A DNA stretch of 64,000 nucleotides, taken from the NCBI RefSeq assembly GCF_900141985.1, contig NZ_FQZK01000003.1:434001-498000 (forward strand). The letters run 5' to 3'. The notes below the pieces were generated by a model. That model saw nothing but the letters and a program-made list of their open reading frames with translations. It was not told the origin of the DNA and did not search any database. Positions within the stretch are counted from its first letter, which is position 1. Every line of letters begins with the position of its first letter. Below are positions 8,358 to 16,635 of the stretch, piece after piece. Both the position numbers and the translations under genes were made by a program. The stretch is from Nocardiopsis flavescens. Lineage in GTDB: Bacteria; Actinomycetota; Actinomycetes; Streptosporangiales; Streptosporangiaceae.

Positions 8358-10370
8358 TCACACACCCGATCTCTGCATGTGCGCGAGCCCCTCCACGCTG
8401 TGCAGCGCCATGTGGGCGCACGCGTTGCGCGTGGACTCGTGCAGTTCCTGGAATCTGATGACCCTCCCCCACGAGAGGTGCTCGTCGAAGGGAATTCTCA
8501 CGACAGCCCTCACCATCCCGCTGAAATGGGCTTCGAGGGCCTCGGTCTCGGGGGACGAGGCGGATTTCCGATCGACCTTGGAAATGACGACGACGGCTCC
8601 GGCGACGAGGGCGGCGTGGCCGTTCCTGCGCAGCCATTCGAAGGTCGATTCCGCGGCCCGCACCGAGTCGGAGGCGGGTTCGAGGACGACCACGACCTGA
8701 TCGGCGAGATCCAGCACCTGCCGCATCCCGGGATTGCCCATACCGGTGCCGCAGTCGTTGAGGACGATGTCGTAGTAGCGCTCCAGGAGACCGGCCACGA
8801 CGCTGTAGCCGCCCTGCCCGTCGAGCTCCCGGAAACCGAAGACGCCGTCACCGACGAGGGCGTGCATCCGCTCCTCGTTCGAGGAGACGTAGCCCCGGAG
8901 GTCGGTGAACCCGCTGATGGACCCGGCGTTGTGGAAGAGGTCCCGGACGGTGAGCCCGGTCTGCAGGGGGACCCGGTCGCGCAGGGTTCCCATGTCCCGG
9001 TTGACGTCGACCGCCACCACCCGGCTCTCACGCTGGGCGGCCATGAGGGAGCCGAGCAGGACGCTGGTGGTGGTCTTGCCCACGCCGCCCTTGAGGCTCA
9101 GGACCGCGACGCGGCGGTGTCCCGCGATGGGCACCTGCATACGGGCGTGGAAGTTCTCCGGAGGAGCGGACCATTCCGGAACGCGCAGGCCCAGCAGTCC
9201 GCCGAAACCGAATCTGCGGCGCCGGGAGGGCTTGGGCCGGGAGGGCGCGGGAGGGGCGGCCCCGGGATCGGGGAGCGGCCGCACGGGCGCCTCCGCCGTG
9301 GTGCGGGTGCCGCGTTCGCTGTTGATCTCGTGGATGACCGTGTTCCACAGCTCGGCCGACTCCGAAGGGCCGGTGAGGGTGGCGGGAGGGCCGACCTCCC
9401 CGGACCACCCTCCCCGCGGGCCCGGCCGGGGCAGGGGGGCGGGGACGACCGGCGGCTGCGCCGCGGGGGTCCCGTGCGTGTACCCCGGCGGGGGCTGGGG
9501 AGCGTACACCGGAGGAGCCGGAAGCGGCCCGGACGGAACCCCGTGCGGCGGGGTGGACCGGGCGTCCTCCGCCGTGGGCTGCGGAGCCGGGCGGGGGAGG
9601 GCCGGCGGCCGCGGAACGGACTCCGGAGGCGGCGCGGGGGCCGTCCGGTCCGGGGCGTTCCCGCTCCCGTCTGCGGCGGCACCGGAACCGGGTGGGGAGA
9701 ATCCGGCTACGGGGAGGTGCGCAGGCGCGGGGGTCTGCGCCGGCGGCTGCGCGGTGTCGTCGGGCCGGCCGGTCGGACGGGGCTCCACGGCCGGGTCGCG
9801 GTTCCGCCCGGCGGACAGCGCCCTGTCGCGTTCCTCAAGGCTCTGCACGACCATCTCGAACAGCGAGGGCGCGGCGGGACGCGGCGGAGCGGGCTCCCGC
9901 CCGGTTCCCTGTGCTTCGGGGGCGAGGGCCCGCTGCCGTGGTTCCACCGCAGGGCCGGGGGGTGCCTCGCCCGGGACGGGCGTGTCGGCCGCCGTCGGAC
10001 CCCCGGGCGCGGGCTCCCCTTCGGTGCCGCGCGGTACGGCGGCGCCCCGCGCCTTCGACGCCCGGCCCGCCTGCTTCTTCCTCCCCTTGCGCTTACCGGG
10101 GTCGACGGTCGTGTCGCTCTCGACGACCCCGTCCGGGTAGACGACGAGGGGCCATTCCTCCCCGCCTTCGACGGTGAGCGCGCGGACCGGGCGGCCGAGT
10201 CGTTTCGCGGTGAGCGAGATCAGCCGGACGACCTCGGCACGAGTCGCGTTGAGGTCGGTGCCGGTCACCGAGCTGGCGATGCCGCTCACGGTGACCCTGG
10301 CCGTCACCTCGTCGAGGATCTCCGCGGAGATCCTCGGAAACGAGGGGACCGTGCTGTGGTCTCTGCGCAT
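8358..10370 (-). CDS. ParA/MinD-family ATPase with long proline-rich N-terminal region
   Basis: A 670-residue protein. Residues 1-95 look like a folded domain. About residues 95-390 are Pro/Ala/Gly-rich and probably disordered. The C-terminal third is a MinD/ParA ATPase with the deviant Walker A KGGVGKTTT at about residues 427-436, then VVAVDVNRDMGTL and a switch-like DCGTGMGNPG. Such ATPases position DNA or protein cargo; in this setting it may partition or deliver the element. ATG at 10370 is chosen because GGAAGAGAGGG lies just ahead; a TTG at 10415 would add 15 residues without a good binding site. The coiled-coil gene follows on the same strand. Confidence 0.8.
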   Translation of the reverse strand: MRRDHSTVPSFPRISAEILDEVTARVTVSGIASSVTGTDLNATRAEVVRLISLTAKRLGRPVRALTVEGGEEWPLVVYPDGVVESDTTVDPGKRKGRKKQAGRASKARGAAVPRGTEGEPAPGGPTAADTPVPGEAPPGPAVEPRQRALAPEAQGTGREPAPPRPAAPSLFEMVVQSLEERDRALSAGRNRDPAVEPRPTGRPDDTAQPPAQTPAPAHLPVAGFSPPGSGAAADGSGNAPDRTAPAPPPESVPRPPALPRPAPQPTAEDARSTPPHGVPSGPLPAPPVYAPQPPPGYTHGTPAAQPPVVPAPLPRPGPRGGWSGEVGPPATLTGPSESAELWNTVIHEINSERGTRTTAEAPVRPLPDPGAAPPAPSRPKPSRRRRFGFGGLLGLRVPEWSAPPENFHARMQVPIAGHRRVAVLSLKGGVGKTTTSVLLGSLMAAQRESRVVAVDVNRDMGTLRDRVPLQTGLTVRDLFHNAGSISGFTDLRGYVSSNEERMHALVGDGVFGFRELDGQGGYSVVAGLLERYYDIVLNDCGTGMGNPGMRQVLDLADQVVVVLEPASDSVRAAESTFEWLRRNGHAALVAGAVVVISKVDRKSASSPETEALEAHFSGMVRAVVRIPFDEHLSWGRVIRFQELHESTRNACAHMALHSVEGLAHMQRSGV

Positions 10371-10408
10371 GCCCTCTCTTCCTTCGCTTGGACGACCCCG
10401 TTCACGTG

Positions 10409-10474
10409 TTGACAAAGGTCAATTCGGACAAATGTGCCACCGGAGGTACAGTACTCCATCCCTGAGACAGGGAT
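10409..10474. promoter_or_regulatory. Two inverted repeats upstream of the ParA-like gene
   Basis: A 14-base inverted repeat, TTGAC-AAAG-GTCAA (10409-10422), and a 17-base one, ATCCCTG-AGA-CAGGGAT (10458-10474), lie 39-104 bases upstream of the ParA-like start. Both are perfect. They could be operators, or partition or transfer sites. No clear -10/-35 pair was found. Confidence 0.4.
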
Positions 10475-10845
10475 TGTGAGTGTTCTTCCTGTGTGATTCA
10501 CACGAAGGCTGTCCGGTTCGTTTCCATTCCCGAATCCGAGCAGAAGGTCATCACCGCAGGTGAAGGCCTCGAAATTCGAAAAGCCGGGAGAGGGGCCACC
10601 GCGGCGGAAGGCGGACGGCGCCCGGCAGCACCCGTACGGCGGCCGACGCGGAGCGGACACCGACGGGACCGGACACCTCCCCGGCTCCGTTCGGGCCCAC
10701 GCCCCGGCCGCTGCGGGCGGTCCCGCACCGCCCCCGGGGCGGGGGACACCCCGGCCGGAGCATCCCCGCGCACGAGCGGACCCGGCCACCCGCAGGGGGT
10801 ACGGACCCGAGCGACGGGCGTTCCGGCGGCGCGTTCCCCGGAAGG
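10475..10845. other. Intergenic stretch without a supported gene
   Basis: Open frames exist on both strands but have the arginine/proline-rich composition of shadow frames, and none has a convincing ribosome binding site. The first about 100 bases are less GC-rich than the rest. No tRNA, transposon end or origin was recognised. Confidence 0.4.
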
Positions 10846-11400
10846 TCAGTCCACCGGGTCGGCCCCGGGCAGGTGCCGGTGCAACAGGTCGACCAGGTCC
10901 TGGATCTCGTGCTCGATGCGGTCGCGGACGAACCGGTCGGGGTTCCTCAGGTAGGAGGCCCTGCCGACCTCCGAGACGATCAGTTCAGCGGGGACCCGGT
11001 CCTCGGCCGGGGGGATGAACTTCGGGACCTCCGCGAGCGCGTGGATCGAACGCCGGAGAAGAATCGCGACTTTCTCATATTCGCCGGGAACCGCCTGCTC
11101 AACGGCGTCACGGGCCAGGGCGAAATACACATCCGAGGCCGCGTGGAACTCACCGGGGTCCATGATCTTGGAGGGCTCGGTCCCACCGAGGGGACCGGGC
11201 GGGAACGGCTCGCGGGGCATCAGGAACTCCCATTGCCTCTGGGCGCCGCAGGAAGAGCACGAAACCGAGTAGACGGCCACCGGGCGGTCCCCAAGAGTCC
11301 TCAGGGAGTGCTGCGACCCGTCCCACCGCAGGTTGCAGGTCTCGCAAACCTGAATCTCCAGGTAGAGGTGGGCTTCGGCAATCGAACGCGCTTCGAGCAT
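10846..11400 (-). CDS. Hypothetical protein with two CxxC pairs
   Basis: A 184-residue soluble protein. An N-terminal module carries CETC and, about 30 residues later, CSSC, which suggests one small zinc ribbon. The remaining two thirds are helical with conserved-looking Glu, Asp and Arg. The family was not recognised. The ATG has no clear ribosome site; instead TATAGT (reverse strand, 11408-11413) ends seven bases before the start, which fits a leaderless transcript. It is divergent from the large Rossmann-like protein gene, with 105 bases between them, so the two may be regulated together. A role as immunity protein or regulator for that neighbour is only a guess. Confidence 0.6.
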   Translation of the reverse strand: MLEARSIAEAHLYLEIQVCETCNLRWDGSQHSLRTLGDRPVAVYSVSCSSCGAQRQWEFLMPREPFPPGPLGGTEPSKIMDPGEFHAASDVYFALARDAVEQAVPGEYEKVAILLRRSIHALAEVPKFIPPAEDRVPAELIVSEVGRASYLRNPDRFVRDRIEHEIQDLVDLLHRHLPGADPVD

Positions 11401-11505
11401 GGTCCGGACTATAGCAATGCCCCACGGGGTGAGTCACAACGGGACTATATGCTCCTCACGTATTCACGATCCGAAATGCCGCCCCCGGCCTAGGAGACCG
11501 CAGAC

Positions 11506-13869
11506 GTGACCGACCTGTTCCCCGACCCCCTCAGCAGCGGACGCAGGAATTCGACCCCGGACCGGGAAAGGGTATTGCAGGAGGCCACGGCCGCTCTTCC
11601 GGTTCTCCTCCAGGACATCCACGGGTGCACACCCGTCCCGGTTCCCGAGGGCCGGCGGCAGGCCCCGGATGACGTTCTCTTCGCTTTCCAGGACCGGGAG
11701 GGCTCCCCTTTCACCCTGCGGCTGGACGCCGTTCCGCTCCCCCGGGGGGAAGTCGGGCGGGTCCACGTCAACTCCTTTTCCCAGAACCACGTCGTGCAGC
11801 TCGCCCAGGACATGCGGGCGGACGACGTGGGGATGTCGCTCGCCTATGAGGCCGGAGAGCTGTTCCAGGTCAGGGAGGACACGGCGGCGGGCCTGTCCGC
11901 CCGCCGGGACTCCTTCTTCCACTCCCTCGACCGCTCCCGGGACGCCCGGTTGTCCCTGGACGACGCGGGACGTATCGGAGAACTCAACTGGCTCGCCCAC
12001 ATCTCCCACCTTCCCGACGCGTCACCCGAACTGCGCCGGGCGGCCCGGGACGGGTTCTCGAACCGGCTCGACGCGCTGGCCCTGCGCGAGGACTCCCCCG
12101 GGTGGAACAGGGCCTCCTTCCCCGGGTGGGAGCGGATCGCGAACGGGCACGCGCTGTCGGCCCGGGCCCACGCGATGTACCGCGAACTGGGCGGCCCCCT
12201 CCGCACCCTCCCGGAGCGGGACGCCGCGGCGCTGCGTGCTTTTCGGGAAGGGCGGGAGCAGACCCCCGGCCGGCTCCCCGGCTCTCCCACGTCGTCCGCG
12301 GTCCTGCTGGACCCGACCGGCTCCCGGCCGGGCAAGCGGGACCTGGCGGAACTGGCCCGGCGCTCGGGCGAGGTGCGCTCCGGGAGAAGCGACCAGACGG
12401 TCGAGGCCCTGCGCAGGAACGCCGCGTCCCTGCCCGAGGGCTCGTACCCGCGGGTTTCGCTCATGATCGGCGGCGGTGCCGCACTGGCCGGCCGCTCCCC
12501 GGACCAGCTGGTCGTCGACGGGCGGGGGCGCTGGCATGTGGACCCCATCATGGGCATCGTCCAGTCCGCCGAGCAGGTGCGCCACCTGCCCAAGAGCGGG
12601 TTGGGGGACCCTGCGGCCTTCGTCGGCCCGAACGACCGGGTACCGCTGGACGCGATCCGGCTGTGGGAGAACGAGGCGGCGGTGAAGGGGCCGGTCATCG
12701 ACGGCCACGCCGCGCTGTCCGTGGACGACCGGGGACGACTGCTCGCGACGATCGCCCCGACCGGCGATCGGGACGGCCCCGTCACCGTCGAGGTCAAGGG
12801 GGCGCCGGTGGTGGCGACCGGTGTGCCCCCGGAGATCATCCCCGGGGCCTCGCGTGACCTTCCGACCTTCCCCGAGTCCGCGCGGATAGTGGCGGACGAG
12901 ATCAGCAGGGGCGGCGACCGGGAGTCGCTGGCCGCGGCGGAAAGGCTCAGGAGACTCCCCGACACCCCGGGGAGTGTTCGGGAGGTCCTCGACGCGGCGG
13001 AGAGGTTCGGTGTGGACCCCGATCCCGATGGGGATCCGGGGCAGGCCGTGCAGACCCTGAAGGCGTTGGACACCTGGAACCGCGCGGCCCAGGCCGCTCC
13101 GGGGCGGCTCCTCATCGGTGACGACGTGGGAGACGGGGACTACGATCCGAGCGTCACCGACGAGTGGCTGATCGGCGGGGCGGGGGGAGCCGCGATCGCC
13201 AACGCGGAGATCATCCTGGAGGCGAATCCGAACGCCCGGGTGACCATGGTCGGCGGTCGGGCACCCTGGGTCCTGTCCAACGACGCGCAGTATCTGGAAC
13301 TGCGGCAGAAACACGACAGGGAACACGGTGGCGACGGCCGGCTTTCCGTCCATGACGCCCGCCTGGGGGCGGTGGAGATGAGCCATGCCCCGGACGGCTC
13401 TCCCCGCTTTCACGCCGCGGGCCACACCGGTGGCGCCTACGTCGCCTGCCTCGGACGTGTTTCGCGGGCTCCCAAAGTCCTGGACCCGGTACAGGACTGG
13501 TGCCGCGAGAACGGAGGCGAAGTCGCAGGACGGCTGGTCACGAACGACACAGGCCAGTACCTCGGCTACGAACTCGAGTACAGGACCGAGGAACGTGAGA
13601 TGAAAGCCCTGGTCACCGGCGCCTCCTCGCGCATGCTCCCCACCGATGTCTTCTCACCCGCGCAGCAGAGAGAGGTGAACCTCATGGGCGAGGTCGAGGC
13701 CCCCGCGGAAAGCGGGAACGTCGCCGCGGGGTTCATGGCCACCGCGATCCAGGGAGCCAACCTGAAGCAGAGCCGACACCAGGCCGACGGCCCTCCCCAG
13801 CCGGACCCCTCTCCTTCGGCACGACGGGTTCCAGGAAACGGAAAACGTCCTTCGATCGAGAGGGAATAA
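11506..13869 (+). CDS. Large unrecognised protein with C-terminal Rossmann-like region; candidate effector
   Basis: A 787-residue protein with a GTG start behind GGAGAC. It has no signal peptide or membrane helix. Residues 1-450 contain mixed strands and helices I cannot assign. Around residues 545-585 there is a glycine-rich turn GGAGGAAIANAE followed by a strand NARVTMVGG, which resembles the nucleotide-binding beta-alpha-beta unit of a Rossmann fold. A later block has HTGGAYVACLGR. No catalytic set was recognised. The length, the placement at the edge of a conjugative element and the small genes on each side would suit a polymorphic toxin or NAD-linked effector, but nothing in the sequence proves it. 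Confidence 0.55.
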   Translation: MTDLFPDPLSSGRRNSTPDRERVLQEATAALPVLLQDIHGCTPVPVPEGRRQAPDDVLFAFQDREGSPFTLRLDAVPLPRGEVGRVHVNSFSQNHVVQLAQDMRADDVGMSLAYEAGELFQVREDTAAGLSARRDSFFHSLDRSRDARLSLDDAGRIGELNWLAHISHLPDASPELRRAARDGFSNRLDALALREDSPGWNRASFPGWERIANGHALSARAHAMYRELGGPLRTLPERDAAALRAFREGREQTPGRLPGSPTSSAVLLDPTGSRPGKRDLAELARRSGEVRSGRSDQTVEALRRNAASLPEGSYPRVSLMIGGGAALAGRSPDQLVVDGRGRWHVDPIMGIVQSAEQVRHLPKSGLGDPAAFVGPNDRVPLDAIRLWENEAAVKGPVIDGHAALSVDDRGRLLATIAPTGDRDGPVTVEVKGAPVVATGVPPEIIPGASRDLPTFPESARIVADEISRGGDRESLAAAERLRRLPDTPGSVREVLDAAERFGVDPDPDGDPGQAVQTLKALDTWNRAAQAAPGRLLIGDDVGDGDYDPSVTDEWLIGGAGGAAIANAEIILEANPNARVTMVGGRAPWVLSNDAQYLELRQKHDREHGGDGRLSVHDARLGAVEMSHAPDGSPRFHAAGHTGGAYVACLGRVSRAPKVLDPVQDWCRENGGEVAGRLVTNDTGQYLGYELEYRTEEREMKALVTGASSRMLPTDVFSPAQQREVNLMGEVEAPAESGNVAAGFMATAIQGANLKQSRHQADGPPQPDPSPSARRVPGNGKRPSIERE

Positions 13870-13876
13870 GGCGCCC

Positions 13877-13909
13877 CGGACCCAGGGTTTCAAATCCTGG
13901 GTCCGTTTT
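13877..13909 (+). terminator. Rho-independent terminator
   Basis: Arms of ten bases (13877-13886 and 13896-13905) are perfectly complementary with a nine-base loop and are followed by TTTTC. It sits eight bases after the stop of the 787-residue protein gene and just before the end of a convergent small gene. The loop resembles a tRNA T-arm, but no acceptor, D or anticodon arm is present. Confidence 0.85.
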
Positions 13910-13911
13910 CG

Positions 13912-14187
13912 CTACGACTCTCCGCGCCTATTCTTTACCTTCCGAACCACCGAAGAAGAATCCGGACCAAGGCAATATCTGCCCTGGAATCCACTCACCA
14001 GGTCCTTCTCCGTCAAGGTTGCCAACGCCTCTCCGATCGCCTCGACATCCGTGGTCAGGTCCGAATACCCGCCGATCTCCGAAGGCCAGAAGAAGTTCAC
14101 CGTCGGCTTGTTCTCGTACTCCAAGGCGGCCAGAGAGATCAGAACGTCCTCTTCCACTTTGGTCAAAGAAACCTCAGAATCACTCAT
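13912..14187 (-). CDS. Small hypothetical protein, convergent with the large unrecognised gene
   Basis: A 91-residue protein starting at ATG 14187, with AGGATGG just ahead; a GTG at 14202 would add five residues. It has an acidic N-terminal helix with the segment LTKVEEDVLISLAALEYE, an aromatic loop NFFWPSEIGG, a second helix pair, then a basic end. The helix-turn-helix-wing rhythm is compatible with a small winged-helix protein, but no family was recognised. Its base composition is less GC-rich than the chromosomal genes to the right, as is common in transferred DNA. It may be an immunity or antitoxin partner of the neighbouring protein; position is the only support. Confidence 0.5.
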   Translation of the reverse strand: MSDSEVSLTKVEEDVLISLAALEYENKPTVNFFWPSEIGGYSDLTTDVEAIGEALATLTEKDLVSGFQGRYCLGPDSSSVVRKVKNRRGES

Positions 14188-14577
14188 GCACCCATCCTGC
14201 ACTACGCCGCGTGCCCTGAAAAGGTCGGGTCCGGGGGCGGGGCAGGCGATCCGACGACACCGTGGCCGGTTCCGGCCACCCCGTGCCCCTGGGGGACGGC
14301 CCCGCGGACGGAATGCGAAGAACGGAACCGCCCCGCACCGGTGATCGGACCTATTCCCGGAGCCGCCCCGCGGACCGGCCGCCCACCCGTGACGGGCGCG
14401 CAGGACGCCGGCCGGGCCGCACAGAACGGCCAGGGCCCCAAGAAGGACGGCTGACCGGCGCCCCGCCCGGCGGGGGATTCGGGCAGGGCCCGCCCGGACC
14501 GCCCGCCCGCGGCGGGCGGGGCACCCCGCGGGCCGACCGGAGGGGGTCCGGACGGGACCCCTCCCGGGACCGCCCGC
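14188..14577. other. Intergenic stretch, possible edge of the conjugative element
   Basis: No supported gene. A GC-rich palindrome of nine-base arms around one base (about 14502-14520) lies 57 bases after the stop of the next minus-strand gene and may end its transcription. The mobile-element genes stop here and chromosomal-type genes begin, so an attachment site might be expected. I found no tRNA and no direct repeat in the window to prove one. Confidence 0.35.
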
Positions 14578-15657
14578 TCACCCGCGGCGGGCGAGCAGGA
14601 CGATGCCGCCGATCAGCAGGGCGGCCACCAGGCCGCCGCCCGCGATGAACGGGACCGCGCTCCCCCGCTCCCCGCCGTCCTCCGGGGGCTCCCCCGCGGA
14701 CTCCGACGGGGACGGGGACCCGGCCTCCTCCGCGTCCTCCGCGTCCTCCTCCGCCTCGGCCCGACCGGTCCGGTAGCGGTCCTCCAGCGGGACGCGCCAC
14801 ACCGGCGCGTTCAGCCCCTCGGTCCCGGCCATCAGGGCGGTGCCGTCGGGGGTGAAGGCCACGGACTCGCCCTGGTCCGACTCGGGCAGGTCGAACGCGC
14901 CCAGCGAGGTGCCCGGCACCCCGTCGGTCGAGTCGTAGACCGTGGCGCCCCAGTAGGTGCGGATCACGTACCGCGTGCCGTCCGGGCCGAAGGCGGCGTC
15001 GGTGGCGAACAGCGGCGCCGAGTCGACGCGCTCCAGCGTGTTGACGCCCTCGGGGTCGATCTCCGCGGGCGCCGCGTACAGCCCGCCCGCGAACTCCTTG
15101 GACACCACGTACAGCCGCCCGTCGCGCGGGTCGATCATCATCGACTCGGCGTCGCGGCCCCCGTCGGCGTAGGAGAACGTCAGCACGGCCGGGTCCAGGG
15201 TGGTGTCGGCCAGCACCTCGGGCTCGGGGAACCGGTACACCCGCACCTCGCTCCAGCTCCCGCCGAAGTTGTCGCCGATGTCCCCGATGTGGACCGCGGG
15301 CTCCCCGTCGGGCCCGGGGGCGACGGAGACGGCCTCCCAGTCGCGCCGCTCCAGGGCCAGGGTGACGGTGGCGAGCGTGGCGCCGTTCTCGTCCACCGCG
15401 TACACCTCGGTGGGGTGCTCGCCGCTGTCGTTGTGGGTCCACCAGACGCCCTCGTGCCGCAGCGAGGGGGCGATGCCGCTGGACTCCGAGATCCGCGGGT
15501 CCTGGAAGGTGAAAGCGATCTCCGACCCCTCCGGCCCCTCGCCGCCGCGCGGGTAGTCGAGCCCCGTCCCCCCGTCGGGGACCTCCGGCTCCGCCAGGGC
15601 GGGAGCCGGGAGGAACACGGTCAGCGCGGCCACGGCGCACACGAGCGGTCGTCTCAT
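14578..15657 (-). CDS. Secreted, membrane-anchored beta-propeller-like protein
   Basis: A 359-residue protein with a signal peptide (MRRPLVCAV and a hydrophobic run ending near ALAEP). The middle has repeated short strands with motifs such as TFQDPRISESSGIA, GDIGDNFGG and AFGPDGTRYVI, which resemble esterase-like phytase or WD40-type propellers. A Glu/Ser/Pro-rich linker and a C-terminal membrane helix followed by ARRG would hold it on the cell surface. ATG 15657 is preferred over ATG 15666, which touches its own ribosome site. No full catalytic set was seen. Confidence 0.7.
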   Translation of the reverse strand: MRRPLVCAVAALTVFLPAPALAEPEVPDGGTGLDYPRGGEGPEGSEIAFTFQDPRISESSGIAPSLRHEGVWWTHNDSGEHPTEVYAVDENGATLATVTLALERRDWEAVSVAPGPDGEPAVHIGDIGDNFGGSWSEVRVYRFPEPEVLADTTLDPAVLTFSYADGGRDAESMMIDPRDGRLYVVSKEFAGGLYAAPAEIDPEGVNTLERVDSAPLFATDAAFGPDGTRYVIRTYWGATVYDSTDGVPGTSLGAFDLPESDQGESVAFTPDGTALMAGTEGLNAPVWRVPLEDRYRTGRAEAEEDAEDAEEAGSPSPSESAGEPPEDGGERGSAVPFIAGGGLVAALLIGGIVLLARRG

Positions 15658-15765
15658 GACGGACATCCTGCCAGGGGGCGGCGGCCGGGGAACGCAGCCG
15701 GGACGGCTTTTGCACAGCGGCGCGAACGGGCACATTCGGCTTACGGAGTGCCGTGAGGAGTATCC

Positions 15766-16491
15766 ATGAGGATCGTCGCCTGCCTGAACGGGGACCGCCG
15801 CCCCGGAGCTCACCCCGCCCTTCCCGTCTCCGTGGACCAGCTGCTGGCCGACGCCCACGCGGCGGTGGCCGCGGGGGCGACCGCCCTCCACGTCCACCCG
15901 CGCGACCGCCAGGGGGCGGAGTCGCTGGAGCCGCAGGTGGTCGGGCCGCTCATGGAGCGGCTGCGCGCCGAGGGGCCCGGCGTGCCGGTGTCGCTCACCA
16001 CCGCCCTGTCCGCCCAGTCCGACCCGTGGCGGCGCTACGACCTGGTGCAGCGCTGGGCGTCGTCGGCGCTGCCCGACTCGGTGACGGTGAACCTGCACGA
16101 GGCCGGGTCGGTGGACCTGGTCCACCTGCTGGACGACCGCCGCGTCGCGGTGGAGGCGGGGGTGTGGACGGTGGACGCCGCCCGCATCCTGGTCGCCGCG
16201 CGGGTGCCGGCGGAGGCGGTGCTGGTGGAGCCCACCCAGGTCGCGGTGGAGGACGCCCGGCGCAACGCCGGGGCGGTGCTGTCGCTGCTGGACCGGGCGG
16301 GCGTGCGGGCGCCGCGGCTGCTGCACGGTTCGGACGCGACCGCCTGGCCGATGCTGGAGGACGCGCTGGAGGCGGGGCTGGACGTGCGGATCGGCCTGGA
16401 GGACACCATGCGGATGCCGGACGGGTCGGAGGCCCGGGACAACGCGGCGCTGGTCGCGCACGCGGTGCGCCTGGCGTCGGCCCCCGCCTGA
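15766..16491 (+). CDS. BKACE (DUF849) family 3-keto-5-aminohexanoate cleavage-like enzyme
   Basis: A 241-residue TIM-barrel enzyme of the beta-keto acid cleavage family, which uses zinc to split beta-keto acids with acetyl-CoA. The start MRIVACLNGDRR is followed by the metal-binding HVHPRD motif at about residues 43-48. A C-terminal LHGSDATAWPML and a glycine loop IGLEDT match the family. It is a little shorter than the usual 270-310 residues. GAGGAG lies ahead of the ATG. The neighbours do not suggest a pathway, so the substrate is unknown. Confidence 0.85.
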   Translation: MRIVACLNGDRRPGAHPALPVSVDQLLADAHAAVAAGATALHVHPRDRQGAESLEPQVVGPLMERLRAEGPGVPVSLTTALSAQSDPWRRYDLVQRWASSALPDSVTVNLHEAGSVDLVHLLDDRRVAVEAGVWTVDAARILVAARVPAEAVLVEPTQVAVEDARRNAGAVLSLLDRAGVRAPRLLHGSDATAWPMLEDALEAGLDVRIGLEDTMRMPDGSEARDNAALVAHAVRLASAPA

Positions 16492-16536
16492 GCGCTGCCG
16501 GTCCGGGGCGCGGCGGCCGGCCGGGCCCGCGGCGGC

Positions 16537-16635
16537 TCAGTCCAGCAGGGCGCCGAGCAGGACGAGCAGCATGATGGCACCGAGCACCACGGGCAGCAGC
16601 CACCGCTGTTTGTGGTTGTTGGTGAGCATGCTCAT
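16537..16635 (-). CDS. Small single-helix membrane protein (32 residues)
   Basis: A 32-residue reading frame with a short basic, Asn-rich N-terminus and one hydrophobic helix, LPVVLGAIMLLVLLGALL. Its ATG overlaps the thpR stop as ATGA, and GGAG lies six bases ahead, so translational coupling to thpR is likely. The clear membrane helix and the coupling argue that it is real. The function is unknown. Confidence 0.55.
   Translation of the reverse strand: MSMLTNNHKQRWLLPVVLGAIMLLVLLGALLD

Noticed and set aside
10475-11018. Plus-strand open frames overlapping the CxxC protein gene
   Set aside because: Arg/Pro/Gly-rich shadow composition, no ribosome site, and overlap with a better-supported gene.
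13877-13905. Sequence like a tRNA T-arm
   Set aside because: The hairpin has ten paired bases and a T-run after it, and no other tRNA arm is present. It is a terminator.
14188-14577. Attachment site of the conjugative element
   Set aside because: No tRNA gene, integrase or matching direct repeat was found, so there is no evidence beyond position.
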